From Bacteroidota bacterium (lineage in GTDB: Bacteria > Bacteroidota > Bacteroidia > B-17B0 > Aurantibacillaceae), in contig JANYGK010000078.1 of NCBI GenBank assembly GCA_025362395.1, forward strand, positions 1 to 64,000: a stretch of 64,000 nt of DNA. Reading direction: 5' to 3'. Each line of letters begins with the position of its first letter. Position 1 is the first letter of the stretch. Both the position numbers and the translations under genes were made by a program. A model generated the notes under the pieces. It did no database searches, had not been told where the DNA came from, and saw nothing but the letters and a program-made list of their open reading frames with translations. Positions 29,647 to 40,346 of the stretch are shown piece after piece.

Positions 29647-32493
29647 TTACTTACCGGCTGCTGCTGCACTTTTCGCTTTAGCATCTTCCAGTATTTTCTG
29701 ACATTTTACATCAGTATCATCCAATAGTTGTTGCGCTTTTTTATCAACTTCTTTTTTAGCTGCCTCAGCTACTTTTTTAGCCGCAATTTTTGCTAAAGGA
29801 TTTTTTACAGATTCCAACTGTTGATCTGCCGCTGCATAACCATCTGTTTTTATAGCGGCAGAAGCAACCTGAGCATCTGCCTTCAGTTTATCAACCTGCG
29901 CCTGCGCATCGGCCAATATTTTTTGTGCCTCTTCATTGGCCTTGTCTTTAACAACCGCTACAACCTGTTCTTTTACAGCATCTGTAGCAGATTTTGTACC
30001 ATCGCCTTTCATACCGGTTTTAACGGTAGGTTTCATAACAGTTCCGCCAAAGCCTACATTTACATTAACTGTTTTAGGTAAACTGATATTGGTTCCCGCG
30101 GCAGCGCCGGCCTGTCCTAATAATCCTGACACCATAGAGGTTGCCTGTGAGCCGAATATTTCTGTAGGCACAATCATTTTCCAGTTATAATCAATAGTTT
30201 GATCAAAGCCTGTAGAACCCGTGATGTCAGCATTTATTTTTCCAATCTTTACTTTTACCGGATTTCTTAACGTTACTCTGCCGTCTTTGAATTCGTATTC
30301 AGCGTTTACGTTTTCAATTACTAAATTTTTAAGCTGCTCTACTTTCAATGCTTCTCCTAATTTCATAAACGGAGGAAAGCCGCCAACCGATACACTGTTT
30401 GTTTTAAAGACACCATTACCTTTTAAAGAATTCATAACGGGCGACATTTTTGTGTCCAAATCGGCCGTAAAATTTTCTAATGTTGCCGTAAACATTCCTT
30501 TAGCATATTGGCCGATAGGCGCAATTTTTTGAACCGTATTAAAGGCTCCAAATGTTTTTTGAATATCAAAATTATCTACTTTTAAGTTAAAGTTAATAGT
30601 TGGTTTTTTAGGATTAGTCGTTTCATAATAACCGTTCATTAACACATTGCCCCCCAATAATCCCATTTTAAGATCAGACATGCTAACTTTTTGTTTTTTT
30701 ACGGTAATGTTACCCGCCATATTATCGATCACTAAATTGGTATATAATAATTTAGTGATGCTTGTATTCAATACGAAATCAATATTACCCGGAACCTCTA
30801 CAACTCCCGTAGCGGCAGTATCAGTTTTTGCAGGCTGAACGGTAGCGGTAGGCGCCCCTGTACCTGTAGAGGAAGCCATTAATTCGTTAAGGTCCATCAA
30901 GCTCGATTGCATATTAAAATGCCCTGCAATTAATGAATCTTTAAAAACATACTGCATAAAGTTATCGATCTTACCTTGCAACTTAATATCTGATTTTCCC
31001 ATGTTAGCATCGAAGGCGGTTAATTCGACAAACCGGTTTGTGAAATTTAATTTCATGGTATTCAATAATACACTGTATGGAAGCGATGCCGTTTTATAAG
31101 TCATTTTATCCACCTCTAATGTACCTGCCAATTTAAATTTATCATATTCTTTTTTATCAATGCTGCTCATACGCCCTTCTGCGGCAATATCCGCGTTAAT
31201 AATACCGCTAAGGTCGTCGCCTTTTTCCTGTGGAATAAACTCTTTAACGGAAGAAAGATTTACCAAAGCTTTTACTTCAGCTTTTACATCGGGATCCGAG
31301 ATCGGTGTTTTTACATGTGCCCAAAGATTTATAGGGTTACCTGCCATTTCTAAATGAAATTTATTTACATCAATCACCATAGCGTCTAAATAATCTTTTT
31401 TATTTTCTACATGTACTTCAATATTAATATTATTGACTGCTTTTGGCAATGATGGATATTTAAACATGGCATCCGCTATACCAAGGTTAATTTCAAACGC
31501 GGGATATTTATCGCTTTTTCCGTCGGTGCTCGAATGCATAGTGCCATTAGCCATACCGTCTAACCTAAGCTTCCCTGATGTTTTAATGCTTGCAAAGTCT
31601 TTAGAATACACGCTAGGGATCAGTGATAAAATAGATTTAAATTCTGTCTGCTTAGCTGCAAATTTTACGTTCATATCCATATCGGCTTTCGGCATGGCCA
31701 CATAACCGTCGAACGCTAAAGTCAGGTCATTTAAACTTAATTCATTTTCTTTAAATGTAAATTTCATATTCGGCATATCCATATCAAGGTCTGCCTTAAA
31801 GCGCGTTTTCACTTTGGTTAAATAACCAACACCACTCATGTTATACGATGTTTCTGCAATTTCCAACAAATTGCTTAATACAAAAACATCCTGCGTAAAA
31901 TCGCCGCTCATGCTATAATTTAAATCTTTTAAAACAGCTGACATATTTCCTTTATTATCGGTGTAAGCAATGTTAGCATGTTTGATCTGTAATGATTTTA
32001 ACTGTAAGGCAAATTTAGTTTTGCTTGTATCAGCAGGTCCTGCAGCTGTTGTATCAGTGCTTGGTTTAGTAATATCATAGCTTGCTCTTCCATCAGCTAA
32101 CACGGTAGCATTAATAACAGGGCTGTCTAAAATAATAGAATTTACTTGGTACTTATCGCCGCTGATAACGCTTTTAATATTCAGGTCAAACGAAAGCTCT
32201 TTTATATAAGCCAATGTGTCTCCTAAAAACGGTTCCACATTTATCACACTCACTTTTTGGATCTTAAAGCGGAAGTCAGGAAATGAACTGATCAGAGAAA
32301 GATCGAACTCTCCAAAATCTACTTTTGCATTTAAATTTTTATTGGCTTCGTCCTTGGCAAGCTGAATGAGTTTATCTTTAAAAAGAAAAGGAGCCGCAAT
32401 TACTAATATTAATAACACAAGAAAGGTAATTCCTGTCCATTTAAAAATTCTTCTGATAAGGCTTTTCTTTTTTTTCGGTTGTGTCGTATTCAT
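29647..32493 (-). CDS. AsmA-family / AsmA-like C-terminal domain protein
   Basis: N-terminal TM; 'KVDFGEFDLSLISSFPDFRFKIQKVSV'; 'LKVEQLKNLVIENVNAEYEFKDGRVTL'; Lys/Ala-rich C-terminal helix. Confidence 0.82.
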   Translation of the reverse strand: MNTTQPKKKKSLIRRIFKWTGITFLVLLILVIAAPFLFKDKLIQLAKDEANKNLNAKVDFGEFDLSLISSFPDFRFKIQKVSVINVEPFLGDTLAYIKELSFDLNIKSVISGDKYQVNSIILDSPVINATVLADGRASYDITKPSTDTTAAGPADTSKTKFALQLKSLQIKHANIAYTDNKGNMSAVLKDLNYSMSGDFTQDVFVLSNLLEIAETSYNMSGVGYLTKVKTRFKADLDMDMPNMKFTFKENELSLNDLTLAFDGYVAMPKADMDMNVKFAAKQTEFKSILSLIPSVYSKDFASIKTSGKLRLDGMANGTMHSSTDGKSDKYPAFEINLGIADAMFKYPSLPKAVNNINIEVHVENKKDYLDAMVIDVNKFHLEMAGNPINLWAHVKTPISDPDVKAEVKALVNLSSVKEFIPQEKGDDLSGIINADIAAEGRMSSIDKKEYDKFKLAGTLEVDKMTYKTASLPYSVLLNTMKLNFTNRFVELTAFDANMGKSDIKLQGKIDNFMQYVFKDSLIAGHFNMQSSLMDLNELMASSTGTGAPTATVQPAKTDTAATGVVEVPGNIDFVLNTSITKLLYTNLVIDNMAGNITVKKQKVSMSDLKMGLLGGNVLMNGYYETTNPKKPTINFNLKVDNFDIQKTFGAFNTVQKIAPIGQYAKGMFTATLENFTADLDTKMSPVMNSLKGNGVFKTNSVSVGGFPPFMKLGEALKVEQLKNLVIENVNAEYEFKDGRVTLRNPVKVKIGKINADITGSTGFDQTIDYNWKMIVPTEIFGSQATSMVSGLLGQAGAAAGTNISLPKTVNVNVGFGGTVMKPTVKTGMKGDGTKSATDAVKEQVVAVVKDKANEEAQKILADAQAQVDKLKADAQVASAAIKTDGYAAADQQLESVKNPLAKIAAKKVAEAAKKEVDKKAQQLLDDTDVKCQKILEDAKAKSAAAAGK

Positions 32494-32936
32494 AGCTTTT
32501 ATAATTATAGCTACTAATATAACAATTAAACAGGTACTGCTTTGTTACATACCTAATAAGAAATATTAATTATTGTAAACCCTTTTGCGGAATTTCTTTT
32601 CGGAATCTGAGTAAAATTTAGAATTTTTTCATTAAAAAGGGCACTTAAATACTTAGTTTTTAATAATTTAGCGCCAAAATAGTTTAATGATGTGATTCAG
32701 ACAAAATTAATTATTTCTGCTAAAAAATTCGTAATTCTTTTTTAAAAAGGGTATGTTCTGCAAAGATACCTGAGAACCGATTGCCTGATGAAAGGTTATT
32801 AATATGCTAGAAAAAAAATAACCACCGCATTAGTACTGAATTGATTGGCAAGTGTAATTCGCTTTACTAAACTATCATCGTGTTCTTTTTTTACAACTAT
32901 AGTAGAAACAAATTCTAACTTACAGAAAACATAAAA

Positions 32937-35090
32937 TTATTTGCTCAGGATTTTAAAGTCTGTTCTCCTGTTTAATTGCCTTCCTTCTTCTGTATCGTTA
33001 CCTGCTACAGGAACAGTTTCACCATAGCCTTTAGCTACGAGCCTGTCGCCCGAAATACCTTTTCCTATTAAATACGTAACAACCGATTGCGAACGTGACT
33101 GAGATAGTTTTTGGTTATAATCATCACTTCCTTTACTATCCGTGTGACTGCCTAACTCAATTTTAAGTGTCGGGTTTTCGGTTAATAATTTAATTAAACG
33201 ATCCAGTTCATTAGCGGATTCAGGGCGGATGGTGGCTTTATCAAAATCAAAGAAAATATTACGCAGTGTAATTGTTTTTCCGATATCGATTTTTTTCAGT
33301 TCAATATTTTTTTCCACTTCCTGAAAATTTGCAGATGCAGGTAAGTCAAAATTTTCTGAATGAAATAAATAGCCGTCTTTTTTTACGGCGATACCATAAT
33401 TTTTACCGGAAGGTAAGGACACTAAATATTTACCCGTTGTACTGTTAGATTTAAATACAGCTATCACTTCATTTTTAGTATTATCAACCAACTCAATCGT
33501 TGCTTCTAAAGGCTGCTTGGTTTGTTCATCGCTGATAATCCCTTTAAGGATAGTCATTTTAGGGCCGACTGATTCAATTTTCTCTGCTTTAAATTCGCTT
33601 ACCGGTGCTGTAACACTTGCCAGTAAATTATCTTCGTTCATTAATAACGGTTGTTTTTCAGGACCAAGGAACGTGATCTTATAAATATCTTTGTCCCCGA
33701 AGCCGCCTTGTTTAGAAGACGCAAAGTAACCGTGATGCCCGCTGCCGCTGATTACAAAAAACACATCATCATCAGGCCCGTTAATAGGATAGCCTAAGTT
33801 TTCAGGCTCACTCCAGATACCGTTATTATTAACTGATTTAAAAATATCAAACCCGCCCATATTATTATGACCCTTAGAACTGAAATAAATTGTTTTTCCG
33901 TCGGGGTGAATAAACACGCCTTCTTCGGCATACTTAGTATTTAATACAGGGCCTGCATTTACAGCCGGGCCCCACTCTCCCTTAATATCTTTATCGGAAT
34001 AATAAATATCACGATCTCCTAAGCCGCCTTCCCTGTCACTTACAAAATATAAACGCTTTCCGTCGTAAGATAAACTTACTGACGATTCGTGGCCTCTAGA
34101 ATTAATGTTTTTATTTAAATGTTCGGGCTTTGTCCAACTCGCACCTACTAAATTACTGACGTAAATATCGCCACCGTCTTTTTCTTTAAATTTATAAACA
34201 AATAAAATAGTTCCGTCCGATGACAAGCCTGCCGTTGCGTCATGATCCTCACTGTTTACAATAGGACCAAAGTTTTGAGCGAGCGCCCACTCTTTTCCTT
34301 TTCTTGAAGATATATAAAGATCTTCAAAATAACCGCCGTTATCCCCGTCTGTTTTACCGCCGGTTGTTGTATTTCTGCAAGCTGTAAAAGCAATCATCGA
34401 TTCATCGGCTGTAATAAAAGCGCTGTATTCAGGATAATTGGTATTAATGGCTGCTCCTAAATTATCTACAAAAATACGCTGCGGATTTGCCACTTGTTTT
34501 TTTCCTGTTTTACATTCTTCTATTTTTTTAGTAATGTCCGCCGTAGGAATTACATTGTCCTTAGCATTAACGGATAACATATTTAACGCAATCTGATAAT
34601 ATTTAATGGCATCATCCCATTTCAAATTGATCTGATCTGCCCACGCCAATAAATAAACACCGTCTTCAGGCACTTTCTGCGGACTAAGTGTATAGGCTTT
34701 TTCGAGGTATTTAATAGCGTCGGGCGACTGCGGATTTATATTAAAAGAAATAAAACCCAGCATATAATTTAAGTCTGCATTATTAGGATTAAATTCCTGA
34801 GCTTTTAATAAAAAAGGATTTGCCTGTTTAAAATAAATATCGCCGGCATGCCTGTAATCATTTCTGCTCACAGGATAATACGTATGCACATTCACATACT
34901 CATCTAAAATAAACTGGTATTCTTTACGGCCTAACACAAACGCGTCTTTCCCTTCCTCTAAAGCTTTTTTTGCTTCCTTTAACAGGTCTTTTTTATCCGG
35001 GAAATTAGCTTTTTCAAATTCTACACTTTGTGCCGATGCAGAAGAATATAAAAAGATAACGCAAATTAAAATTTTAAAAAATGAGTTCAT
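32937..35090 (-). CDS. OmpA-family protein with TPR, WD40-like (PD40) repeats and OmpA C-domain
   Basis: 'SSKGHNNMGGFDIFKS' PD40 motifs; 'NIFFDFDKATIRPESANELDRLIKLL...LGSHTDSKGSDDYNQKLSQSRSQSVVTYL'. Confidence 0.9.
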   Translation of the reverse strand: MNSFFKILICVIFLYSSASAQSVEFEKANFPDKKDLLKEAKKALEEGKDAFVLGRKEYQFILDEYVNVHTYYPVSRNDYRHAGDIYFKQANPFLLKAQEFNPNNADLNYMLGFISFNINPQSPDAIKYLEKAYTLSPQKVPEDGVYLLAWADQINLKWDDAIKYYQIALNMLSVNAKDNVIPTADITKKIEECKTGKKQVANPQRIFVDNLGAAINTNYPEYSAFITADESMIAFTACRNTTTGGKTDGDNGGYFEDLYISSRKGKEWALAQNFGPIVNSEDHDATAGLSSDGTILFVYKFKEKDGGDIYVSNLVGASWTKPEHLNKNINSRGHESSVSLSYDGKRLYFVSDREGGLGDRDIYYSDKDIKGEWGPAVNAGPVLNTKYAEEGVFIHPDGKTIYFSSKGHNNMGGFDIFKSVNNNGIWSEPENLGYPINGPDDDVFFVISGSGHHGYFASSKQGGFGDKDIYKITFLGPEKQPLLMNEDNLLASVTAPVSEFKAEKIESVGPKMTILKGIISDEQTKQPLEATIELVDNTKNEVIAVFKSNSTTGKYLVSLPSGKNYGIAVKKDGYLFHSENFDLPASANFQEVEKNIELKKIDIGKTITLRNIFFDFDKATIRPESANELDRLIKLLTENPTLKIELGSHTDSKGSDDYNQKLSQSRSQSVVTYLIGKGISGDRLVAKGYGETVPVAGNDTEEGRQLNRRTDFKILSK

Positions 35091-35146
35091 AACCTAAAAT
35101 TAATTGTTTGTAATTGACGAATGATATTTAAGAATTATTGAATGAA

Positions 35147-36196
35147 TTAATCGCATAAGCCGGCTGAGTAGCTTCTTCCTTCAGCAATGCCGAGGTCAGC
35201 AGCTTTTTTCCAATCGGCGCAGGCACCGTCTTCATTATGCTGCATTTGCTTAATGATTCCCCGGTTTAAATAAGCCGCGCCGGCTTTCGAATCTGCTTGT
35301 ATAGCTTTATTTACCCAGTCTTCGGCTGCTTTGTAATCCTTCTTTTTAATATAAGCAGAAGCCATATTATTCATGGCAAGCGAGTAATCTGCTTTTTGGC
35401 GAAGCGTGGCATCAAAGTCTGAAATAGCGCCGTTAATATCATTCGCATTTAATTTTGCAGAACCTCTATTGTTCAATGCTAAATAATAATCCGATTTAAT
35501 AGCTAATGCCTTACTATAGGCTTCTATAGCGCCTGTATTATCTCCTTTATTTCGTTTGCATGAGCCCATGCTGTTATAGGCAAAATATAATTTAGGATCA
35601 TTGGCAATGGCTTTTTCATAATCGGCAATGGCGCCGGCATCATCACCCAATTGTTTTTTAGAAGATGCCCTGTCATTATAAGCATACGCATAATCAGGCT
35701 TTGTAGAGATGGCCCGGTCATATTCAGCAATTGCTTCTTTATAATCACCTCTTTCAAATTTTATTTGTCCTCCTAAATAATAAGCCTTACTATAATCTTC
35801 ATCCACTAAGGTCACTTTATTTAAATATGCCATACACGAATCTTTTTTCTGTAGAGCATAATAGCTCTGTGCTTTACCATATAAGGCATCTACATATAAG
35901 GATTTTATGGATAAAGCCTTATTATAATCTTCGATAGAACCTTCGTAGTTTTTAGATTCGAATTTAGCAAAGCCCCGGTTATAATAGGCCTTATCAAAAG
36001 CAGGGTTAAGCTGTATAGCTTTAGAAAAACTTTCTATGGCTTTATTATTGTTTTTTTGGGTTATAAATTCCAATCCTTCATTATAAGCGTTTTGAGCTTC
36101 CTGTTCAGGAGTTAGGTTAGTCTTTACTTTTACGGTGTCTTGCGCGTTAATACCAAGACACATTAATCCAAAACTGACAAGTAATATTTTTTTCAT
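35147..36196 (-). CDS. Tetratricopeptide repeat protein
   Basis: Multiple TPRs, e.g. 'FDKAYYNRGFAKFESKNYEGSIEDYNKALSI'; signal peptide. Confidence 0.9.
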   Translation of the reverse strand: MKKILLVSFGLMCLGINAQDTVKVKTNLTPEQEAQNAYNEGLEFITQKNNNKAIESFSKAIQLNPAFDKAYYNRGFAKFESKNYEGSIEDYNKALSIKSLYVDALYGKAQSYYALQKKDSCMAYLNKVTLVDEDYSKAYYLGGQIKFERGDYKEAIAEYDRAISTKPDYAYAYNDRASSKKQLGDDAGAIADYEKAIANDPKLYFAYNSMGSCKRNKGDNTGAIEAYSKALAIKSDYYLALNNRGSAKLNANDINGAISDFDATLRQKADYSLAMNNMASAYIKKKDYKAAEDWVNKAIQADSKAGAAYLNRGIIKQMQHNEDGACADWKKAADLGIAEGRSYSAGLCD

Positions 36197-36251
36197 AAAT
36201 CCGTTGTTAACGAATTAAAGATATAAAAATAACCGGATATTCCAATACGGG

Positions 36252-36968
36252 TTAAAAATTTACATAGTAATCTTTTGTAAATTCTTTGTATTCTTCTGTG
36301 TAATTATGTCTGCGATCTTCTTCAATAACTAATGTTTTTTCGGAAAATTCGGTAGGAATAAATTCGAACTGCATTAAATGGCGTTTATCAGTATCCTTAT
36401 CAGCTCTCGATTTTACTCGCAATAATTTAGAAAGATGTAATCCTTTTTTCTCAGCCAGTAAACGGAATTTTTCAGCTTCTAATTTTGGCAGGATCAAACA
36501 AAATTTACCTTTAGGATCGAGGATATGTACCACACCTTCAATCAACTCTTCAAAAGGTAAAACATCTGCATGACGAGCTTGCGAACGTTGTTCATCAGAT
36601 GATTTAAAGGACTGTTCAAAGTAAGGAGGATTGGAAACAATTAAATTAAATTTTTTACCGGTTGTTTTCGAATAATCTTGGAAAGAAGTTAAGGATACAT
36701 TTATTTTATGCGCAAATTTACTTCCTGAAATATTTTGCGCGGCCTGCTTTACGGAGTCCTCATCAATATCTATTGCATCAATACACGCTTCTGTTTTTTG
36801 AGCAAGCATTAAGGCAATAATACCCGTACCTGTACCTATGTCTAAAATTGTTTTGCTGCCGTTAGGAAAAACCCAAGCACCTAATAACACAGCATCTGTT
36901 CCAACCTTCATGGCGCAACGATCCTGATTTATTTGAAATTGCTTAAAAGCAAAACACGTGTTTGACAT
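36252..36968 (-). CDS. tRNA1(Val) (adenine(37)-N6)-methyltransferase family
   Basis: 'ILDIGTGTGIIALMLAQK' and 'FNLIVSNPPYFEQS'. Confidence 0.85.
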   Translation of the reverse strand: MSNTCFAFKQFQINQDRCAMKVGTDAVLLGAWVFPNGSKTILDIGTGTGIIALMLAQKTEACIDAIDIDEDSVKQAAQNISGSKFAHKINVSLTSFQDYSKTTGKKFNLIVSNPPYFEQSFKSSDEQRSQARHADVLPFEELIEGVVHILDPKGKFCLILPKLEAEKFRLLAEKKGLHLSKLLRVKSRADKDTDKRHLMQFEFIPTEFSEKTLVIEEDRRHNYTEEYKEFTKDYYVNF

Positions 36969-37095
36969 AAATCATTTTATTGATTTTACCATTAAAGTTA
37001 AAATAAATTAGCTTAAATTTATTCATTAAAATAACAAAAAAAGTTAAAGGTGTTAAATCATTCTCTTAACAAATACTGCCAATACTTATAAAAGA

Positions 37096-38571
37096 TTGAA
37101 ACACATCACCAAAATAACAACCGGAAGTTTGCGAATAATCTTTTTATTTCTTGCTTATAATGCCGCTTCTCAGCAAAACATTGATGCTGTTTTAAAATCT
37201 TATCAATATGATAAAGACCTTAGCCACGCCCAAATAAGTTTTTGTATAATAGATGCCGCCACAGGGAAAACTATTAAAGATTATAATTCTGAAATGGCTA
37301 TGATCCCTGCCAGTACTATGAAAATAGTAACCACATCAGCGGCTTTAGGTATTCTCGGAAAAAATTTCACTTACAAAACCAATTTTTATTTGCCCGGAAA
37401 AACCGATACGGTTACAGGAAATTATACAGGAGATATTTTGGTAAAGGGCAGTGGTGATCCTAGCTTTAATTCAGCGTATTTTTATAGCAACGACTCCTTA
37501 TTTTTCAATCCATTAATTAAAAAGATAAAAAATAAAGGCATTAAAAAAATAAAGGGTACGGTAGTGGTTGATGCTTCTTGTTTTGAAAACAGCATCCCAA
37601 GCACTTGGATCTGGGGCGATATCGGTAATTACTTTGGGGCAGGCGCTACCGGCTTATCTTATAAGGATAATAAATTTTCTTTATTTTATTCAAGTGCTGA
37701 AACCGGCTCACAAGCAGTTTTACAAAATATAAAACCTGATTATTTTTCGAAGCTTATGGCTATTCAATCGGATGTTAAGTCATACGGCTCAGACGATGAT
37801 GCCTTTGTGTACGGTGACCCGGATGGATATTCACGGAAAGTATCGGGAACTATACCTCCCAATCAAAAAAATTATGAAGTAGAAGCGCAAATGCCGCAGC
37901 CGCCTTTGTATTTCGGGTATAGCTTGTTGAACGAATTAGCCAAAAATAATTTAACGGTTAATAAAGACGCAAAACCCATTGCAGACGACACTCTAAAAGT
38001 TACGGTTTTAAGTGCCAATAAATTGCTTTATACGCATACTTCTCCTTCGCTTGAAAAAATAGTGTTTTATACCAACGCCAAAAGCAACAACCATTATGCG
38101 GAAAGTTTATTAAAAACAATCAGTACAAAATCAGCCGGTATGAAAGGAACTACAAGCAATGGTATAAAAGCCGCAGAAAACTATTGGAAAGACCGAGGTG
38201 TTGATGTTACAGGTTTACACATGGCAGACGGCAGCGGGTTATCGAGAGCCAATACTATTACCACAAAAATACAGGCTACTATTTTATCAAAAATTTACAG
38301 GGACAGTTTAATTTATTCAGCTTTTAATAATTCATTACCGGTTGCCGGAAAAAACGGCAGCATGACAAGTTTATGCAAAGGCACTTTTGCGGAAAATAAT
38401 ATGCGTGCAAAAACGGGATACATCAACAGGGCCAGGGGCTACTGCGGTTATGTAAAGACCAGGTCAGGAAAAGAAATAGCATTTTCTGTTCTTTTTAATA
38501 ATTACGATTGCTCGGCCAAAGAAGCGAAATTAAAAATCGAGAAATTATTGGTAGCGTTGGTAGATCTTTAA
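37096..38571 (+). CDS. dacB: D-alanyl-D-alanine carboxypeptidase/endopeptidase (S13, PBP4 family), TTG start
   Basis: SxxK 'PASTMKIVTTSAALG'; 'DGSGLSRANTITT'; 'RAKTGYINRARGYCGYV'. Confidence 0.88.
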   Translation: MKHITKITTGSLRIIFLFLAYNAASQQNIDAVLKSYQYDKDLSHAQISFCIIDAATGKTIKDYNSEMAMIPASTMKIVTTSAALGILGKNFTYKTNFYLPGKTDTVTGNYTGDILVKGSGDPSFNSAYFYSNDSLFFNPLIKKIKNKGIKKIKGTVVVDASCFENSIPSTWIWGDIGNYFGAGATGLSYKDNKFSLFYSSAETGSQAVLQNIKPDYFSKLMAIQSDVKSYGSDDDAFVYGDPDGYSRKVSGTIPPNQKNYEVEAQMPQPPLYFGYSLLNELAKNNLTVNKDAKPIADDTLKVTVLSANKLLYTHTSPSLEKIVFYTNAKSNNHYAESLLKTISTKSAGMKGTTSNGIKAAENYWKDRGVDVTGLHMADGSGLSRANTITTKIQATILSKIYRDSLIYSAFNNSLPVAGKNGSMTSLCKGTFAENNMRAKTGYINRARGYCGYVKTRSGKEIAFSVLFNNYDCSAKEAKLKIEKLLVALVDL

Positions 38572-38645
38572 AAAAGATTAAAGACTTAAGATAAAAGATT
38601 ATGTAAACTTAAGTCGATATTCATTTTGCATACTAAATGAAAAAA

Positions 38646-39845
38646 CTAGTTTAAGACCTCGCTTATTGATCTCAGAATAATATCACAAGCCATTTTTATT
38701 TCATCTTCTGTAATAACCAATGGTGGCGCTATACGCATAGAATGCGCGTTAAATAAAAACCAATCTACAATCAACCCGTTTTTAATGCAGGTTTCAATAA
38801 TTTTAAAATTCAAATCAACGTCTTCAAAATCTAAAGACAACATTAAGCCTTTCCCTTTAATGTTTTTTATTGCCGGGTGAACTAATAAAGAACGGATCAA
38901 ATTTGATTTATGTTCAATGTTTTTTAAGAGCGCTTCGGATTGAATAGTTTGTAAACACGCCAATGATGCGGCACAGCACACGGCATTGCCTCCAAAGGTA
39001 TTTATGTTACCTAAAACAGGATTATGTGTAAACTCATTCAGTAATGTTTGAGCGCTGATGAAACAGCCTATGGGTAAACCACCGCCCATGCCTTTAGCCA
39101 ATAATAGGATATCGGGCACAATACCGGTTTGTTCAAAAGCAAAAAATGTCCCGCTGCGCCCGAACCCGTTTTGTATTTCGTCTAAAATAAATAGAGCGCC
39201 ATGCTCCGAACATTTTTCGCGAATGGCTTTTAAAAAAGCGTTGCTTGCAACAGTGTATCCTGTCTCGCTTTGCACAGGTTCTATAATGACACAAGCTGTT
39301 TTAGAACTAATATGTTTGTGAACTTCTTCAATAGAATTATATTCTAAAATTTTTACATCCGGCAATAACGGTCTGAAAGCTTGCTTAAATTCTTCATTGC
39401 CCATTACGCTTAATGAGCCGTGAGAGCTGCCATGATAGGCATTTGTAAAGCAAATAATTTCTGTTCGGCCTGTTACGCGTTTTGACAGTTTTAAAGCGCC
39501 TTCTGTAGCTTCTGTTCCGGAATTTGTATAAAAAACAGAATTTAAATTTTCGGGTAACAAGTCTGTTAAAGCCTTTGCCAGTTGTATTTGCGGAGACTGC
39601 ACATATTCACCGTACACCATTAAGTGCATATACGTTTCCGCTTGTTGCTGAATGGCTTTTACGACGTTAGGGTGACAATGTCCGACATTACTGACGGAGA
39701 TCCCGGAAATAAAATCGATATACGATTTACCGGTCACATCATATAAATAAATACCCTGCGCTTTTACAATTTCCAGATCCATCGGTTTTGGAGAGACCTG
39801 CGCTACATGGTTTAAAAATAATTGTCGGTTAGAAATTTGCATCAT
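38646..39845 (-). CDS. Class III aminotransferase (acetylornithine/4-aminobutyrate type)
   Basis: 'FILDEIQNGFGRSGTFFAFEQTGIVPDILLLAKGMGGGLPIG'. Confidence 0.9.
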   Translation of the reverse strand: MMQISNRQLFLNHVAQVSPKPMDLEIVKAQGIYLYDVTGKSYIDFISGISVSNVGHCHPNVVKAIQQQAETYMHLMVYGEYVQSPQIQLAKALTDLLPENLNSVFYTNSGTEATEGALKLSKRVTGRTEIICFTNAYHGSSHGSLSVMGNEEFKQAFRPLLPDVKILEYNSIEEVHKHISSKTACVIIEPVQSETGYTVASNAFLKAIREKCSEHGALFILDEIQNGFGRSGTFFAFEQTGIVPDILLLAKGMGGGLPIGCFISAQTLLNEFTHNPVLGNINTFGGNAVCCAASLACLQTIQSEALLKNIEHKSNLIRSLLVHPAIKNIKGKGLMLSLDFEDVDLNFKIIETCIKNGLIVDWFLFNAHSMRIAPPLVITEDEIKMACDIILRSISEVLN

Positions 39846-39846
39846 A

Positions 39847-39884
39847 AAAAAAGTGCCTGTATCGGATTACAACACAGGCACAAA
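39847..39884 (-). terminator. Intrinsic terminator (minus strand)
   Basis: GTGCCTGT (39854-39861) pairs with ACAGGCAC (39875-39882), followed on the minus strand by a T run. Confidence 0.65.
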
Positions 39885-39899
39885 AATAGTTTTAATTCA

Positions 39900-40295
39900 T
39901 TAAAAGAAATCAAAAAAGAACATCACGGCCGCTTGTTCTTTATTAACACCGCTTGCAGAACCCACAATGCTGCCGTTTTTACGAACATCCCCGTTACTTT
40001 CAATTTTACCTACAATGCTTCCGTTCAGTCGCACATCGCCGTTTGATTCCACCTTCCCTACTATTGAACCGTTTTTACGGATATCGCCATTCGATTCAAT
40101 TTTACCTTTTATACTTCCGTCTACGCGAATGTCTCCATTCGATTCAAATTTTCCTTTGATGCTGCCGTTAATACGAACATCGCCGTTTGATTCGACCTTT
40201 CCGTAAATAGAACCGTTCTTTCTCAGATCCTGCGCATGAGCTGTTTGTATTATAAAACAAGCTGCAAATGCTACTACCAAATGTTTAAATTTCAT
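39900..40295 (-). CDS. Small secreted protein of 16-aa tandem repeats
   Basis: Signal peptide then [N/D]GSIxGKxESNGD[V/I]Rx repeated about five times. Confidence 0.8.
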   Translation of the reverse strand: MKFKHLVVAFAACFIIQTAHAQDLRKNGSIYGKVESNGDVRINGSIKGKFESNGDIRVDGSIKGKIESNGDIRKNGSIVGKVESNGDVRLNGSIVGKIESNGDVRKNGSIVGSASGVNKEQAAVMFFFDFF

Positions 40296-40346
40296 GTTTT
40301 TAAGTTTAGGTTTTAATATTAAATATAATAAAATTATCTTTCGTAT

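Noticed and set aside
29821-31705. Plus-strand ORFs antisense to the AsmA-like gene
   Set aside because: Fully inside a well-supported minus-strand CDS, low-complexity composition.
39953-40206. Two overlapping plus-strand repeat ORFs opposite the 16-aa repeat gene
   Set aside because: A 48-bp repeat is open in several frames because the period is a multiple of 3; the minus-strand frame alone has a signal peptide.
39900-40295. CRISPR-like array (48-bp periodicity)
   Set aside because: Repeats are contiguous, coding and diverge at codon level; no unique spacers.
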